From assembly GCA_023430245.1 (NCBI GenBank), contig JAEZBA010000254.1:1-9558 (forward strand): DNA of 9,558 nt, read 5' to 3'. The DNA comes from Pseudomonadota bacterium. GTDB lineage: Bacteria; Pseudomonadota; Alphaproteobacteria; Rhizobiales; Xanthobacteraceae. The notes under the pieces are model-generated. The model was not told where the DNA came from. It saw only the letters and a program-made list of their open reading frames with translations, and ran no database searches. Below are positions 1-6,583 of this stretch, piece after piece. The translations under genes were made by a program, and so were the position numbers. How positions within the stretch are numbered: position 1 is the first letter of the stretch; each line of letters opens with the position of its first letter.

Positions 1-1
1 C

Positions 2-226
2 AATCTGCGCAATCTCGACCGTGACGGTCCCGTCCGGCGCGGTGTCGGCCGTGGGTTCGGGATCACACCCGTCACGTGCGATGATCATGGCCTCGCTTTG
101 CGAGGCGAGAGATATTTCAGGATGTGCCGCTTCAGCCGCCGGGACCACGGGGTCCGGTTCGACCGCCGTCGTGATCGCTGTCTCGATCCCGGCGTCGATC
201 GCTGTGTCGTTTCCGGCCTGGTCCGT
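2..226 (-). pseudogene. Open frame in phase with the 227-430 gene, beyond its TAA stop; likely the rest of an interrupted gene
   Basis: Reading on in the same frame after the TAA at 227-229 gives 75 further sense codons with no stop before the window edge. The translation is acidic and rich in Ala, Thr, Asp, Glu and Pro, for example TDQAGNDTAIDAGIET and SEAMIIARDGCDPEPTAD. Most codons end in G or C, as expected for real coding DNA of this genome. There is no start codon just after the stop; the first ATG is 46 codons in. The simplest reading is that one nonsense change (CAA, GAA or AAA to TAA) split a longer gene. Alternatives are a separate short downstream gene, stop-codon readthrough, or a sequencing error. 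The gene runs out of the window, so its C-terminus is not visible. Confidence 0.5.
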
Positions 227-430
227 TTACAGGCTTCGGGTTGTCAGAAGCCCTTCGATCCGCCGGATCGCCGTCAGCAGCGACACGGTCTCGGCACTCC
301 GGTTGCGCCGGAGAAATTCCTGCAGGAACGACCGGCCGCGCGCGCTGTCCGTCAGCGCAGCGAGTATCGTTTCATAATCCGAATCGCCTTGCGGCGAATC
401 GTTCGATGCCGGGGCATGATTCGCGAGCAT
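227..430 (-). CDS. Small conserved hypothetical protein, possibly the N-terminal part of a broken longer gene
   Basis: From the ATG at 430 this encodes 67 residues; a TTG at 439 would add three. After a polar leader the protein has a helical core, with the segments DYETILAALTDSARGRSFL and EFLRRNRSAETVSLLTAIRR. This resembles the N-terminal domain of Hyphomicrobiales hypothetical proteins of the form 'DYEAI...ARGRWFL.EYARRNR..DT..LL.AI.RIE'. That likeness is recalled, not searched. Such proteins usually continue into a long acidic, low-complexity tail, whereas here the frame meets TAA at 227-229. The same frame then stays open to the window edge (see the next entry). No convincing ribosome-binding site precedes either start. 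The ATG at 430 interlocks with the ATG of the divergent MFS gene. The function is unknown. It could be a genuine short protein or the front fragment of a pseudogene. Confidence 0.5.
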   Translation of the reverse strand: MLANHAPASNDSPQGDSDYETILAALTDSARGRSFLQEFLRRNRSAETVSLLTAIRRIEGLLTTRSL

Positions 431-1595
431 GATTGACAATACGCGATCCCGCGACGGTTTTGCCCTGAGGGCCGCATTTTTCTACGCCGCGTCCTACGTT
501 TTGCTTGGGGTGCATCTGCCGTTCTTTCCGGTCTGGCTCCAGGCTAGCGGCTTCGATGCCGGACAGGTCGGCGCGATCCTCGCCGCTACCGCGTTGCTGC
601 GAGTCATTTCGGTGCCGGTGGCCACCGGCGCCGCCGATGGGCGGCTCGGCCAGCGGACCGCGATCGTGACCTCGGCGATGGCCACCGCACTTGGCTTCAC
701 CGCGCTCGGGCTCGCCTCATGGCCGTGGCTGATCGTGGCGCTGACGGTGTTCACGGCTTTCGTCCATGTGCCATCGGCGGCGCTGATCGACGCCTATACG
801 CTGCGCGGATTGAGGGCGCGCGGCAAAGCCTACGGGCCGGTCCGGCTGTGGGGGTCGATCTTCTTCATTCTGGCCAATCTCGGGGCGGGTATCGCGTTCG
901 ACCTGATCGATGCACGCAACCTGGTCTGGCTGATCGCGGTCCCTGCGATCGCCGCAGCCGGGATATCGTTGATGCTGTTGCCGCAGCCACTGGCGGTCAG
1001 GCGGAGCGCCGGCGCCGAACCCGAGCGCCCGCTGTGGCGCAATCCGCGCTTCTTGGCCATCGTCATCGCCGCGAGCCTGATCCAGTCCAGCCATGCAGTC
1101 TATTACGGCTTCTCGACCATTGCCTGGAAAGCCGCCGGCTTCGACGGCGTCGCGATCGGCGCACTCTGGGCGCTCGGGGTCGCCGCTGAGATTCTGCTAT
1201 TCGCCCTGTCGGGGCGCTTGCCGCCGCGCTTCGGTCCGATCCCGCTCCTGATCCTCGGCGGTACCGGCGCGGTCATCCGCTGGGCTGGACTGGCCTTCGA
1301 TCCGACCGGATGGACGCTGCCGCTGCTGCAAATTCTGCATGCATTCTCGTTCGGAGCCATTCATCTCGGCGCCGTTGCCTTCGTCGCGCATGCGGCGCCT
1401 GAAGGCCGCGGCGCAACCGCGCAGGGCTATTTCTCGGTCATGCAGGGCATCACGCTCAGCGCCTCCATGCTGCTCGCCGGCATGCTGTACGAGGCGGTGG
1501 GCGTCGCGAGCTACGCCGCGATGGCGGTCATCGCGCTGATGGGTGCTGCGATCGCGGTCGTGGTCTGGGTGCGGACGACTGAGCGGAACGCGTGA
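429..1595 (+). CDS. MFS transporter, HcaT/3-phenylpropionate-transporter-like
   Basis: This is a 388-residue inner-membrane carrier with about twelve hydrophobic segments, the usual size for the major facilitator superfamily. Motifs typical of the HcaT-like branch (MFS_1_like) are an N-terminal FYAASYVLLGVHLPFFPVWL (about 18-37), YGPVRLWGSIFFI (135-147), QSSHAVYYGFSTIAWKAAGF (219-238) and LQILHAFSFGAIHLG (300-314). The basic loop at 190-205 probably separates the two six-helix halves. Members are proton-driven symporters, and the founding E. coli protein is linked to phenylpropionate uptake. The substrate here cannot be told, and no aromatic catabolic gene is nearby. The ATG at 429 has only a weak ribosome-binding site but gives the expected short N-terminus. 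Its TGA directly abuts the stop of the convergent gene. Confidence 0.87.
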   Translation: MIDNTRSRDGFALRAAFFYAASYVLLGVHLPFFPVWLQASGFDAGQVGAILAATALLRVISVPVATGAADGRLGQRTAIVTSAMATALGFTALGLASWPWLIVALTVFTAFVHVPSAALIDAYTLRGLRARGKAYGPVRLWGSIFFILANLGAGIAFDLIDARNLVWLIAVPAIAAAGISLMLLPQPLAVRRSAGAEPERPLWRNPRFLAIVIAASLIQSSHAVYYGFSTIAWKAAGFDGVAIGALWALGVAAEILLFALSGRLPPRFGPIPLLILGGTGAVIRWAGLAFDPTGWTLPLLQILHAFSFGAIHLGAVAFVAHAAPEGRGATAQGYFSVMQGITLSASMLLAGMLYEAVGVASYAAMAVIALMGAAIAVVVWVRTTERNA

Positions 1596-2027
1596 TCAAT
1601 CGCACGCGCGATACATCGACATCAGCTCCGAACCCGACAGAAAGACCATTTTAGATTTCAGGCCGCCGCGCCGTTTCAGCCAGGTGCGGATTTCGCCGGG
1701 ATAAATGTCCCACAGCGCCTTGGTGCCGGCCTGGCTGAGCACCGGGCGGCCGTTCCGCCCGGGATTCCAGGCGGCGTGAAAGCCGAGTTGCGCGCGCGGG
1801 GTCACGCAGATGCGGTCACGCGGCAGGACGCCCAGCACGAGGGTGCAGGCCGACAGGCACGGACCGTCGATCATGACGCGTTGGCCGGATTTGCGAAGAC
1901 TGACATAGGCGTCGAGATAGGGACCGATCTGGCCGCCCTTGTCGTTGGAAATGCGGACATATGCATGGGCATCCGCAGTCAACACGGCAGCGAGTATTGC
2001 GCCGCAGATCGCAGCACGCAGCTTCAT
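1596..2027 (-). CDS. Secreted ClpP-fold ('SACT') periplasmic protein, COG3904-like
   Basis: The chosen ATG at 2027 gives 143 residues with a clean signal peptide, MKLRAAICGAILAAVLTADA, and probable cleavage after AHA at residue 22. GGGAG at 2036-2040 (minus) lies 8 bases upstream. An upstream ATG at 2090 would bury the signal peptide behind 21 residues and is not preferred. The core GPCLSACTLVLGVL (55-68) and CVTPRAQLGFHAAW (74-87) match a family of small alphaproteobacterial periplasmic proteins with a ClpP/crotonase-like fold. Ser59 would be the nucleophile and His84 the base. Their 25-residue spacing is the same as Ser97-His122 in E. coli ClpP. The acid is not obvious (Asp107, Glu134 or Asp143). 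Cys57, Cys61, Cys74 and Cys142 could form disulfides in the periplasm. The substrate and role are unknown, and enzymatic activity is inferred only. Confidence 0.75.
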   Translation of the reverse strand: MKLRAAICGAILAAVLTADAHAYVRISNDKGGQIGPYLDAYVSLRKSGQRVMIDGPCLSACTLVLGVLPRDRICVTPRAQLGFHAAWNPGRNGRPVLSQAGTKALWDIYPGEIRTWLKRRGGLKSKMVFLSGSELMSMYRACD

Positions 2028-2056
2028 TCCCCGCGCTCCCAAAAGGTCCCGGGCAA

Positions 2057-2086
2057 AAGTTAGACGGGAATGCAGCCGGTTGCCAA
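2057..2086 (-). promoter_or_regulatory. Weak candidate sigma-70 promoter for the ClpP-fold gene
   Basis: On the minus strand TTGGCA (2081-2086) and TAACTT (2057-2062) are separated by 18 bases and lie about 30 bases before the ATG at 2027. The -35 is a 5/6 match to TTGACA, but the -10 matches TATAAT at only three positions. The rest of the 124-base gap (2028-2151) shows no gene and no clear terminator. Confidence 0.22.
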
Positions 2087-2151
2087 GCACCTAAACGCGA
2101 TTGCGACGCCATGTGCACAATCGGCAACAATGGCGATCGAGTTTGCTTCGC

Positions 2152-2529
2152 TTATGCCGCGCCGAGCGCCTGGCGCAGCGCGCGTTCCAGATCGCTCAAT
2201 GCAAACGGCTTCTGCAGGATCGGAACCCCGTTCAATCCATCGGGAACACTGGTCGCGCCGTAGCCGGTGGCAAAGACGAAAGCGATGCCGCGGGCCTTGA
2301 TCGCGTCGGCGATCGGAAATGTACGTAGCCCGTTCAGATTGACGTCGAGTATCGCAATGTCGAAGTCGAGTTCCTTCGCCTTTGTGAAGGCGTCGTCGAA
2401 CCGGGTGGCAACACCGGCAAGCACGCAGCCGAGATCGGCCAGCGCGTCCTCGACCAGCATGACGATCAGCGCCTCGTCCTCGACCAGAAAAACCCGCCGC
2501 CCCGCAAGATCGGGCAAAGTGTCGTTCAC
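2152..2529 (-). CDS. Single-domain CheY-like response regulator
   Basis: The preferred start is a GTG at 2529, because AGGAG (2535-2539, minus) sits 5 bases upstream. This gives 125 residues beginning (M)NDTLPDLAGRRVFLVEDE; the longer frame from an ATG at 2616 would overlap the kinase gene. All receiver-domain landmarks are present: acidic pair Glu17-Asp18 (VEDE), phospho-acceptor Asp62 (AILDVNLNG), switch Thr88 (FATGYG) and Lys107 (QKPF). No output domain follows, so it probably acts by protein contact, as a phosphate sink, or in a phosphorelay. It starts 25 bases after the stop of the HWE kinase on the same strand, which makes that kinase its likely phosphodonor. Such pairs are frequent in Hyphomicrobiales. 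The target cannot be identified from this window. Confidence 0.88.
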   Translation of the reverse strand: MNDTLPDLAGRRVFLVEDEALIVMLVEDALADLGCVLAGVATRFDDAFTKAKELDFDIAILDVNLNGLRTFPIADAIKARGIAFVFATGYGATSVPDGLNGVPILQKPFALSDLERALRQALGAA

Positions 2530-2554
2530 AACCGCTCCTGTCCGGCCAGCCGCT

Positions 2555-4144
2555 TCAATGCGAACCGGCGATTTCTTGTAATGGAGCGTCGATGGCGCAT
2601 TCCAAGCCGGCATCACCGAATGTCAGGCGGGCCTCGCCGGCAATGTCCTGCGACAGGCCGCGTTCGACCAAGCGCGATCCGAAGCCGCGGCGGGCGGGCG
2701 GTTGCACCGCCGGACCGCCGCTTTCCCGCCAGCGCAGTTCGAAGCGCTGCGCTTGCGGATCGACCCGCCATTCGAGCGAAACGCGGCCGCTGTCATTCGA
2801 CAAGGCACCATATTTGACCGCGTTGGTGGCCAGTTCGTGAAATGCGAGCGACAGCGCCAGCACGGCTTTGGGCCGCAGCCGCAACCGCTGGCCCTCAATG
2901 CTGAAACGATGCTGTCCGGACCGGCCGCGATACGGCGCGATCGCGCCATTCACAACGTCCACCAGGTCCGCGCCTTCCCAATGCTGGCGCGTCAGCACGT
3001 CGTGGGGTTTCGACAGCGCGATCAGGCGCGCCTCGAACGCGGCACGTCCCTCGGCAAGGCTGTTGGCATTGCGCAGGCTTTGGGTGGCGAAGGATTGCAC
3101 GGTGGCGAGCGTATTCTTGACCCGATGGTTGATCTCGTCGATCAGCAATTGTTGCCGCCGCTCGGCGACCTTGCGCTCGGTGATGTCCTGAACGAGCTTG
3201 ACCAGATGCAGCGGCCGGCCGGCTTTGTCATGGGTCAGTGACACGCTGTTCTGCACCCAGATCACCGAACCGTCTTTCCGCAGATAGCGCTTTTCGATGA
3301 CGAAATCGGAGCGGTCGCCATTCTGGAGATCGGCGAGCAGCGCGTTCATGGCGGCGCGATCGTCGGGATGGGTGAGTTCCAGCGAGTTGAGCGTACGCAG
3401 TTCGGCTGCGTCATAGCCGCACAATTCGCCGAAGGCGCCGTTGCATTCGATGAAGCGCCCCTCGGGTGTCAGGACCGCAACGCCGATCGCGGGCGATTCG
3501 AACACGCCGCGCAACCGCTCCTCGCTCTGGCGCAACGCTTCCTCGGCGGCCTGCCGCCGTTCGTCGCTATCGGCGCGCTCCATGCTGAAGCCAAGCTGGC
3601 GCGAGACGATGACGGCGAGATCGATGCGCCGGCGGTCGAATTGCTGCACCGTGTCGTAATAGGCCATGAATTTTCCGCACAGCTTGCCGGCGCAGGTGAG
3701 CGGAAGGAACGCGAGCGCATGGATGCCTTCGGCCTTTATGCTGGCTCGCAACGCGTCCGGCAGCTCGGCCTGATCGATATCGGCGATGAAAATCGGCTCG
3801 GGGTCGGTTTCGCCTTTCGTCCAGGGCGAGTGGCCGTCGACGGCGTCGCGGTAGCTGTCCGACAGTCCACGCCAGGCAACGAAGCGCATTACGCCCTCGC
3901 GGTCGAACCGCAGGATCGATGCGGCCCTGCAGTCCAGCGTGTCGATGATGGCGGTCAGCCCGGCGTCGTAGCTGTCGGCCAGTGAACTCGCGCGGTAGAG
4001 CCTGTCGGTGAAGCGGAACAGGGCTTCCTGCTCGCGCGCGCGCCGCGCCAGTGCGCCATCAGGCTGTTGTGTCGGACTGGCTGCTGGAAGTTCCGCGTCA
4101 GGCGGCGGTTCGACATCGGCAGGCGAATTCCGGGGGTCCAGCAT
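2555..4144 (-). CDS. GAF-PAS hybrid HWE-family sensor histidine kinase
   Basis: This 529-residue protein has no evident membrane segment and is probably cytoplasmic. After a Pro/Ala-rich leader, a GAF-like domain covers about residues 45-190. A PAS domain with a C-terminal PAC segment follows (about 208-325: ESPAIGVAVL, GRFIECNGAF, LRKDGSVIWVQ, LVQDITERK). The transmitter runs from about 330. Its phospho-acceptor is His340 in EINHRVKNTLATVQS. The N-box FHELATNAVKYGALS carries the family His436 and Asn441, and the W-x-E signature is Trp472-Glu474 (RWRESGGP). Together these define the HWE kinases. A glycine-rich RRGFGSRLVERGL (485-497) closes the ATP lid. A GGGAGGGA tract lies about 12 bases before the ATG at 4144, rather far for a ribosome-binding site. 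The signal sensed is unknown, and no chromophore cysteine is recognised. It probably phosphorylates the receiver encoded just downstream. Confidence 0.9.
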   Translation of the reverse strand: MLDPRNSPADVEPPPDAELPAASPTQQPDGALARRAREQEALFRFTDRLYRASSLADSYDAGLTAIIDTLDCRAASILRFDREGVMRFVAWRGLSDSYRDAVDGHSPWTKGETDPEPIFIADIDQAELPDALRASIKAEGIHALAFLPLTCAGKLCGKFMAYYDTVQQFDRRRIDLAVIVSRQLGFSMERADSDERRQAAEEALRQSEERLRGVFESPAIGVAVLTPEGRFIECNGAFGELCGYDAAELRTLNSLELTHPDDRAAMNALLADLQNGDRSDFVIEKRYLRKDGSVIWVQNSVSLTHDKAGRPLHLVKLVQDITERKVAERRQQLLIDEINHRVKNTLATVQSFATQSLRNANSLAEGRAAFEARLIALSKPHDVLTRQHWEGADLVDVVNGAIAPYRGRSGQHRFSIEGQRLRLRPKAVLALSLAFHELATNAVKYGALSNDSGRVSLEWRVDPQAQRFELRWRESGGPAVQPPARRGFGSRLVERGLSQDIAGEARLTFGDAGLECAIDAPLQEIAGSH

Positions 4145-4224
4145 GGCTGGCGAGTCCCTCCCGTCTTAGTATGAAACCGGCTCCCCCGGTCTTTGCCGGT
4201 CCAAACACCGACGCGTGACGCACA

Positions 4225-4249
4225 AACTCCTCACCGCGGCAGTGGTTCC
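4225..4249 (-). promoter_or_regulatory. Candidate EcfG-type (general stress sigma) promoter for the kinase operon
   Basis: Within the 131-base gap between the epimerase stop and the kinase start, the minus strand carries GGAAC (4245-4249), 16 bases, then AGTT (4225-4228). The alphaproteobacterial EcfG consensus is GGAAC-N16/17-CGTT, so only the first base of the -10 differs. Transcription would start about 70-75 bases before the ATG at 4144. HWE kinases include regulators of the general stress response, which makes the site plausible, but one such match can arise by chance. Confidence 0.35.
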
Positions 4250-4275
4250 AATCTACCGTCAGGAAAGTTGCACTC

Positions 4276-5271
4276 TCATCCCCAAAGCGCAGGCGAGGGG
4301 GGATACACCACGCTGCCTTCATAGACGAGTCCGTCCGGGCGGTCGCGGGCGAGCAGCAACGGTCCATCGAGATCGACGACGCGCGCGGTCTGCGCGATCA
4401 GCATGGCGGGTGCCATCGACAGCGAGGTCGCGACCATGCAGCCGGCCATGATGTCGAGCCCCAGCCGCCGCGCTTCCGCGGCCATGGCGAGCGCTTCGGT
4501 CAGCCCGCCGGTCTTGTCGAGCTTGATGTTGACGGCGTCGTATTTGCCGATCAGCCCTGCGAGCGAGGCGCGATCATGCGCGCTCTCGTCGGCGCAGACC
4601 GGAACCGGGCGGGCGATGGAGCGCAACGGCTCGTCGGCATCCGCCGGTAGCGGCTGTTCCACCAGCGTGACACCGGCCTTCGCACAGGCGGCGAGATTGT
4701 CGGCCAGATTGTCCGGGCGCCATCCTTCATTGGCATCGACGATGAGTTCCGTCTTTGGCACCGCATCGCGGATGGCGGCGATCCGCTCGGGATCGCCATC
4801 GGCGCCGAGCTTGATTTTCAGCAGCGGGCGCGCATCGGCATCACGCGCTGCGCGCGCCATCGCTTCGGGCGTGCCGAGCGAGATCGTGAAAGCCGTTGTC
4901 AGCGGATGCGGCTGCGGCAATCCGGCCAGGGCATGGACCGGCTGACCGGTGCGTTTGGTGGCCAGATCCCAGAACGCGCAATCGAGTGCGTTGCGGGCGG
5001 CCCCGGCGGGCATGGTGCGCTGCAGATCGTCGCGGGTCAGCCCGTCCGCCACGCTTTGGACAACGTGCTCGAGCGTCGCTGCGACGTTCTCGGGGCTTTC
5101 TCCGTAGCGCGCATAGGGCACACACTCGCCGCGCCCGCGCAGGCCGTTCTGAGAAAGTTCCGCGACCACCACCCTGGCTTCGGTCTTGGCGCCGCGGCTG
5201 ATGGTAAAGTGTCCCGCGATGGGCCAGGTTTCGATGCTGATTGTGAGCCGCGGCCCGGCAGGGTTAACCAT
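4276..5271 (-). CDS. Dipeptide epimerase (L-Ala-D/L-Glu epimerase-like), enolase superfamily
   Basis: This 331-residue enzyme has the muconate-lactonizing-enzyme layout: an N-terminal capping domain (about 8-115) and a TIM barrel. The acid/base lysines are seen in KIK (Lys152, Lys154) and NIKLDKTGG (Lys250). The Mg2+ ligands are Asp179 (VDANEGW), Glu205 (VEQPL) and Asp228 (CADES). A C-terminal Asp300-x-Asp302 (DLDGPLLL) matches the motif that holds the dipeptide amino group in L-Ala-D/L-Glu epimerases, which favours a dipeptide substrate. Such enzymes convert L-Ala-D-Glu from murein recycling to L-Ala-L-Glu. Related proteins have been named DgcA (N-acetyl-D-Glu racemase), but no dgcN-like partner is present here. 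The ATG at 5271 lacks a clear ribosome-binding site, though the residues after it look like a normal family N-terminus. The gene is divergent from the mla operon. Confidence 0.86.
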   Translation of the reverse strand: MVNPAGPRLTISIETWPIAGHFTISRGAKTEARVVVAELSQNGLRGRGECVPYARYGESPENVAATLEHVVQSVADGLTRDDLQRTMPAGAARNALDCAFWDLATKRTGQPVHALAGLPQPHPLTTAFTISLGTPEAMARAARDADARPLLKIKLGADGDPERIAAIRDAVPKTELIVDANEGWRPDNLADNLAACAKAGVTLVEQPLPADADEPLRSIARPVPVCADESAHDRASLAGLIGKYDAVNIKLDKTGGLTEALAMAAEARRLGLDIMAGCMVATSLSMAPAMLIAQTARVVDLDGPLLLARDRPDGLVYEGSVVYPPSPALWG

Positions 5272-5322
5272 GTGTTTAAGGCTTTGTTAACGTCTCTCGA
5301 CAGCCGGAGGCGCTCTGTTAAG
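5263..5322. repeat. Repeated GTTAA(C) words in the divergent control region
   Basis: GTTAAC occurs at 5263-5268 and 5286-5291, and GTTAAG at 5317-5322; GTTTAAG at 5274-5280 is a near copy. GTTAAC is self-complementary, so the first two copies form a 29-base dyad that overlaps the epimerase start codon (5269-5271). These AT-rich words stand out against GC-rich surroundings. They could be operator half-sites or promoter -10-like elements for either gene. The factor is unknown. Confidence 0.35.
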
Positions 5323-5325
5323 TAT
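5297..5325 (+). promoter_or_regulatory. Weak candidate promoter for the mla operon
   Basis: On the plus strand CTCGACA (5296-5302) resembles the alphaproteobacterial -35 CTTGAC(A). AAGTAT (5320-5325, spacer 17) or TAAGTA (5319-5324, spacer 16) could serve as a poor -10. The resulting leader would be about 100 bases. The match is weak and is listed because this gap must hold a promoter in at least one direction. Confidence 0.22.
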
Positions 5326-5431
5326 GTGACGGAAATGCGGTTTTTCTCAAGGTGGCGCAAGGGGCGGCTGACGCGGGGCCGCGATGCGAGGCTGCCTGGA
5401 GCCGTCCGGGGCTTGCGGGGCGGGGAGTGCG

Positions 5432-6568
5432 ATGAGTTCTGAAGCGTTGCTCGCCGCGACGGTAAACGGCGACCGGCTGGACCTTTTGGCGGGGGGCGAC
5501 TGGACCGCCGATCGTGCGAACGATCTCGAGCGGCTGGTCATGGCAGCGGCATTGCCGCCGAAGACCCCGATCAAGTTCGTTCGCGTCAACATGCAGGACG
5601 TCGCCAAGCTCGACACGTATGGCGCCTGGCTGCTGGAGCGGCTGTTGCGCGGGTCGCGCGAACAGGGCGCGTCGACCGATGTGGTCAATCTCGCCGACCA
5701 GTTCCGCACCATCGTCGAGACCGTCCATCAGACCACGGAACTGCCCGATCCGGAGCGCATCAGGCGCAAGAGCGTGACCGACTGGCTGGCGACCGTTGGC
5801 GAGAATATCGCCGAGGTCGGCACGTCGGCCGTCCTGTTCGTGCAGATGCTCGGCGCCGTCGCATTCGCATTCCTGCGGATATTCTGGCGGCCGCGCACCT
5901 TCCGCTTCACCTCGCTGGTGAACCAGATCGACCTGGTCGGATGGCGTGCGGTGCCGATCATCCTGCTGATCACCTTCCTGATCGGCGCCATTCTGGCGCA
6001 GCAGGGCATCTTCCATTTCCGGCGCTTCGGCGCGGATATCTTCGTCGTCGACATGGTTGGCATCCTGGTGCTGCGCGAAGTCGGCGTGCTGATCGTCTGC
6101 ATCATGGTCGCCGGCCGGTCGGGCTCGGCCTACACCGCCGAACTTGGCTCGATGAAGATGCGCGAGGAGATCGACGCGCTGCAGACCATGGGCTTCGACC
6201 CGATCAGCGTGCTGGTGCTGCCGCGCATCCTGGCGCTGGTGATCGCGGTTCCGATCCTGACCTTTCTCGGGGAAATGTCGGCGCTGTACGGTGCGGGACT
6301 GGTCGCCTCGCTCTATGGCGGGATCCAGCCGGAAGTGTTTCTGCAGCGGCTGCGCGAAGTGATCTCGCTCAATCACTTCATGGTCGGCATGATCAAGGCG
6401 CCGTTCATGGCGATGGTGATCGGCATCGTCGCCTGCGTGCGCGGGCTGGAGACCAAGGGATCGGCGGAATCGCTCGGCGCCCAGACCACGGCGGCGGTGG
6501 TGCAGGCGATCTTCCTGGTGATCGTGCTGGACGGCATCTTCGCCGTGTTCTTCGCTGCGATCGACAAA
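5432..6568 (+). CDS. mlaE: MlaE-type lipid ABC transporter permease with an N-terminal STAS domain
   Basis: The start at 5432 is set by GGGGAG (5422-5427), 4 bases upstream; a longer frame from 5384 adds 16 unlikely residues. The protein has 379 residues. Residues about 5-100 form a STAS domain with LDTYGAWLL (60-68), where Thr62 aligns with the key Thr of E. coli MlaB. The fusion therefore replaces a separate MlaB subunit. The permease part (about 115-379) has several membrane helices and the MlaE/YrbE signature around 215-257 (REVGVLIVCIMVAGRSGSAY, then ELGSMKMREEIDALQTMGFD). MlaE dimers carry phospholipids across the inner-membrane step of the asymmetry-maintenance pathway, driven by MlaF and fed by the MCE ring of MlaD. 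It is first in the mlaE-F-D order, with 12 bases between its TAG (6569-6571) and the next gene. Confidence 0.92.
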
Positions 6569-6574
6569 TAGGCG

Positions 6575-6580
6575 GGAGGA
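6575..6580 (+). promoter_or_regulatory. Ribosome-binding site of mlaF with two possible starts
   Basis: GGAGGA at 6575-6580 lies 3 bases before the ATG at 6584 and 9 bases before an in-frame ATG at 6590. The second spacing is the more usual, so the protein may begin two residues later, at MSDTGF. Confidence 0.5.
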
Positions 6581-6583
6581 ACC

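Noticed and set aside
21..377. Plus-strand open frame of 118 codons at the left edge
   Set aside because: It has a low-complexity Ser/Ala/Arg translation. The opposite strand in this stretch has the more coding-like composition and links to the small gene at 227-430.
2530..2616. Longer start for the receiver gene at the ATG at 2616
   Set aside because: It would overlap the kinase gene by 62 bases and add an unrelated leader. The GTG at 2529 has a well-placed AGGAG.
2702..3241. Plus-strand open frames opposite the HWE kinase (also 3368-3985)
   Set aside because: They are antisense shadows. The kinase frame carries complete domains and motifs across both stretches.
4098..4367. Minus-strand open frame of 89 codons bridging the epimerase and kinase genes
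   Set aside because: It overlaps both genes in a different frame, has no recognisable motif, and covers the region more likely to hold the kinase promoter.
5318..6376. Minus-strand open frame of 352 codons opposite mlaE
   Set aside because: The composition (Asp/His/Gln/Arg-rich) is the usual mirror of GC-biased codons. mlaE on the other strand is certain.
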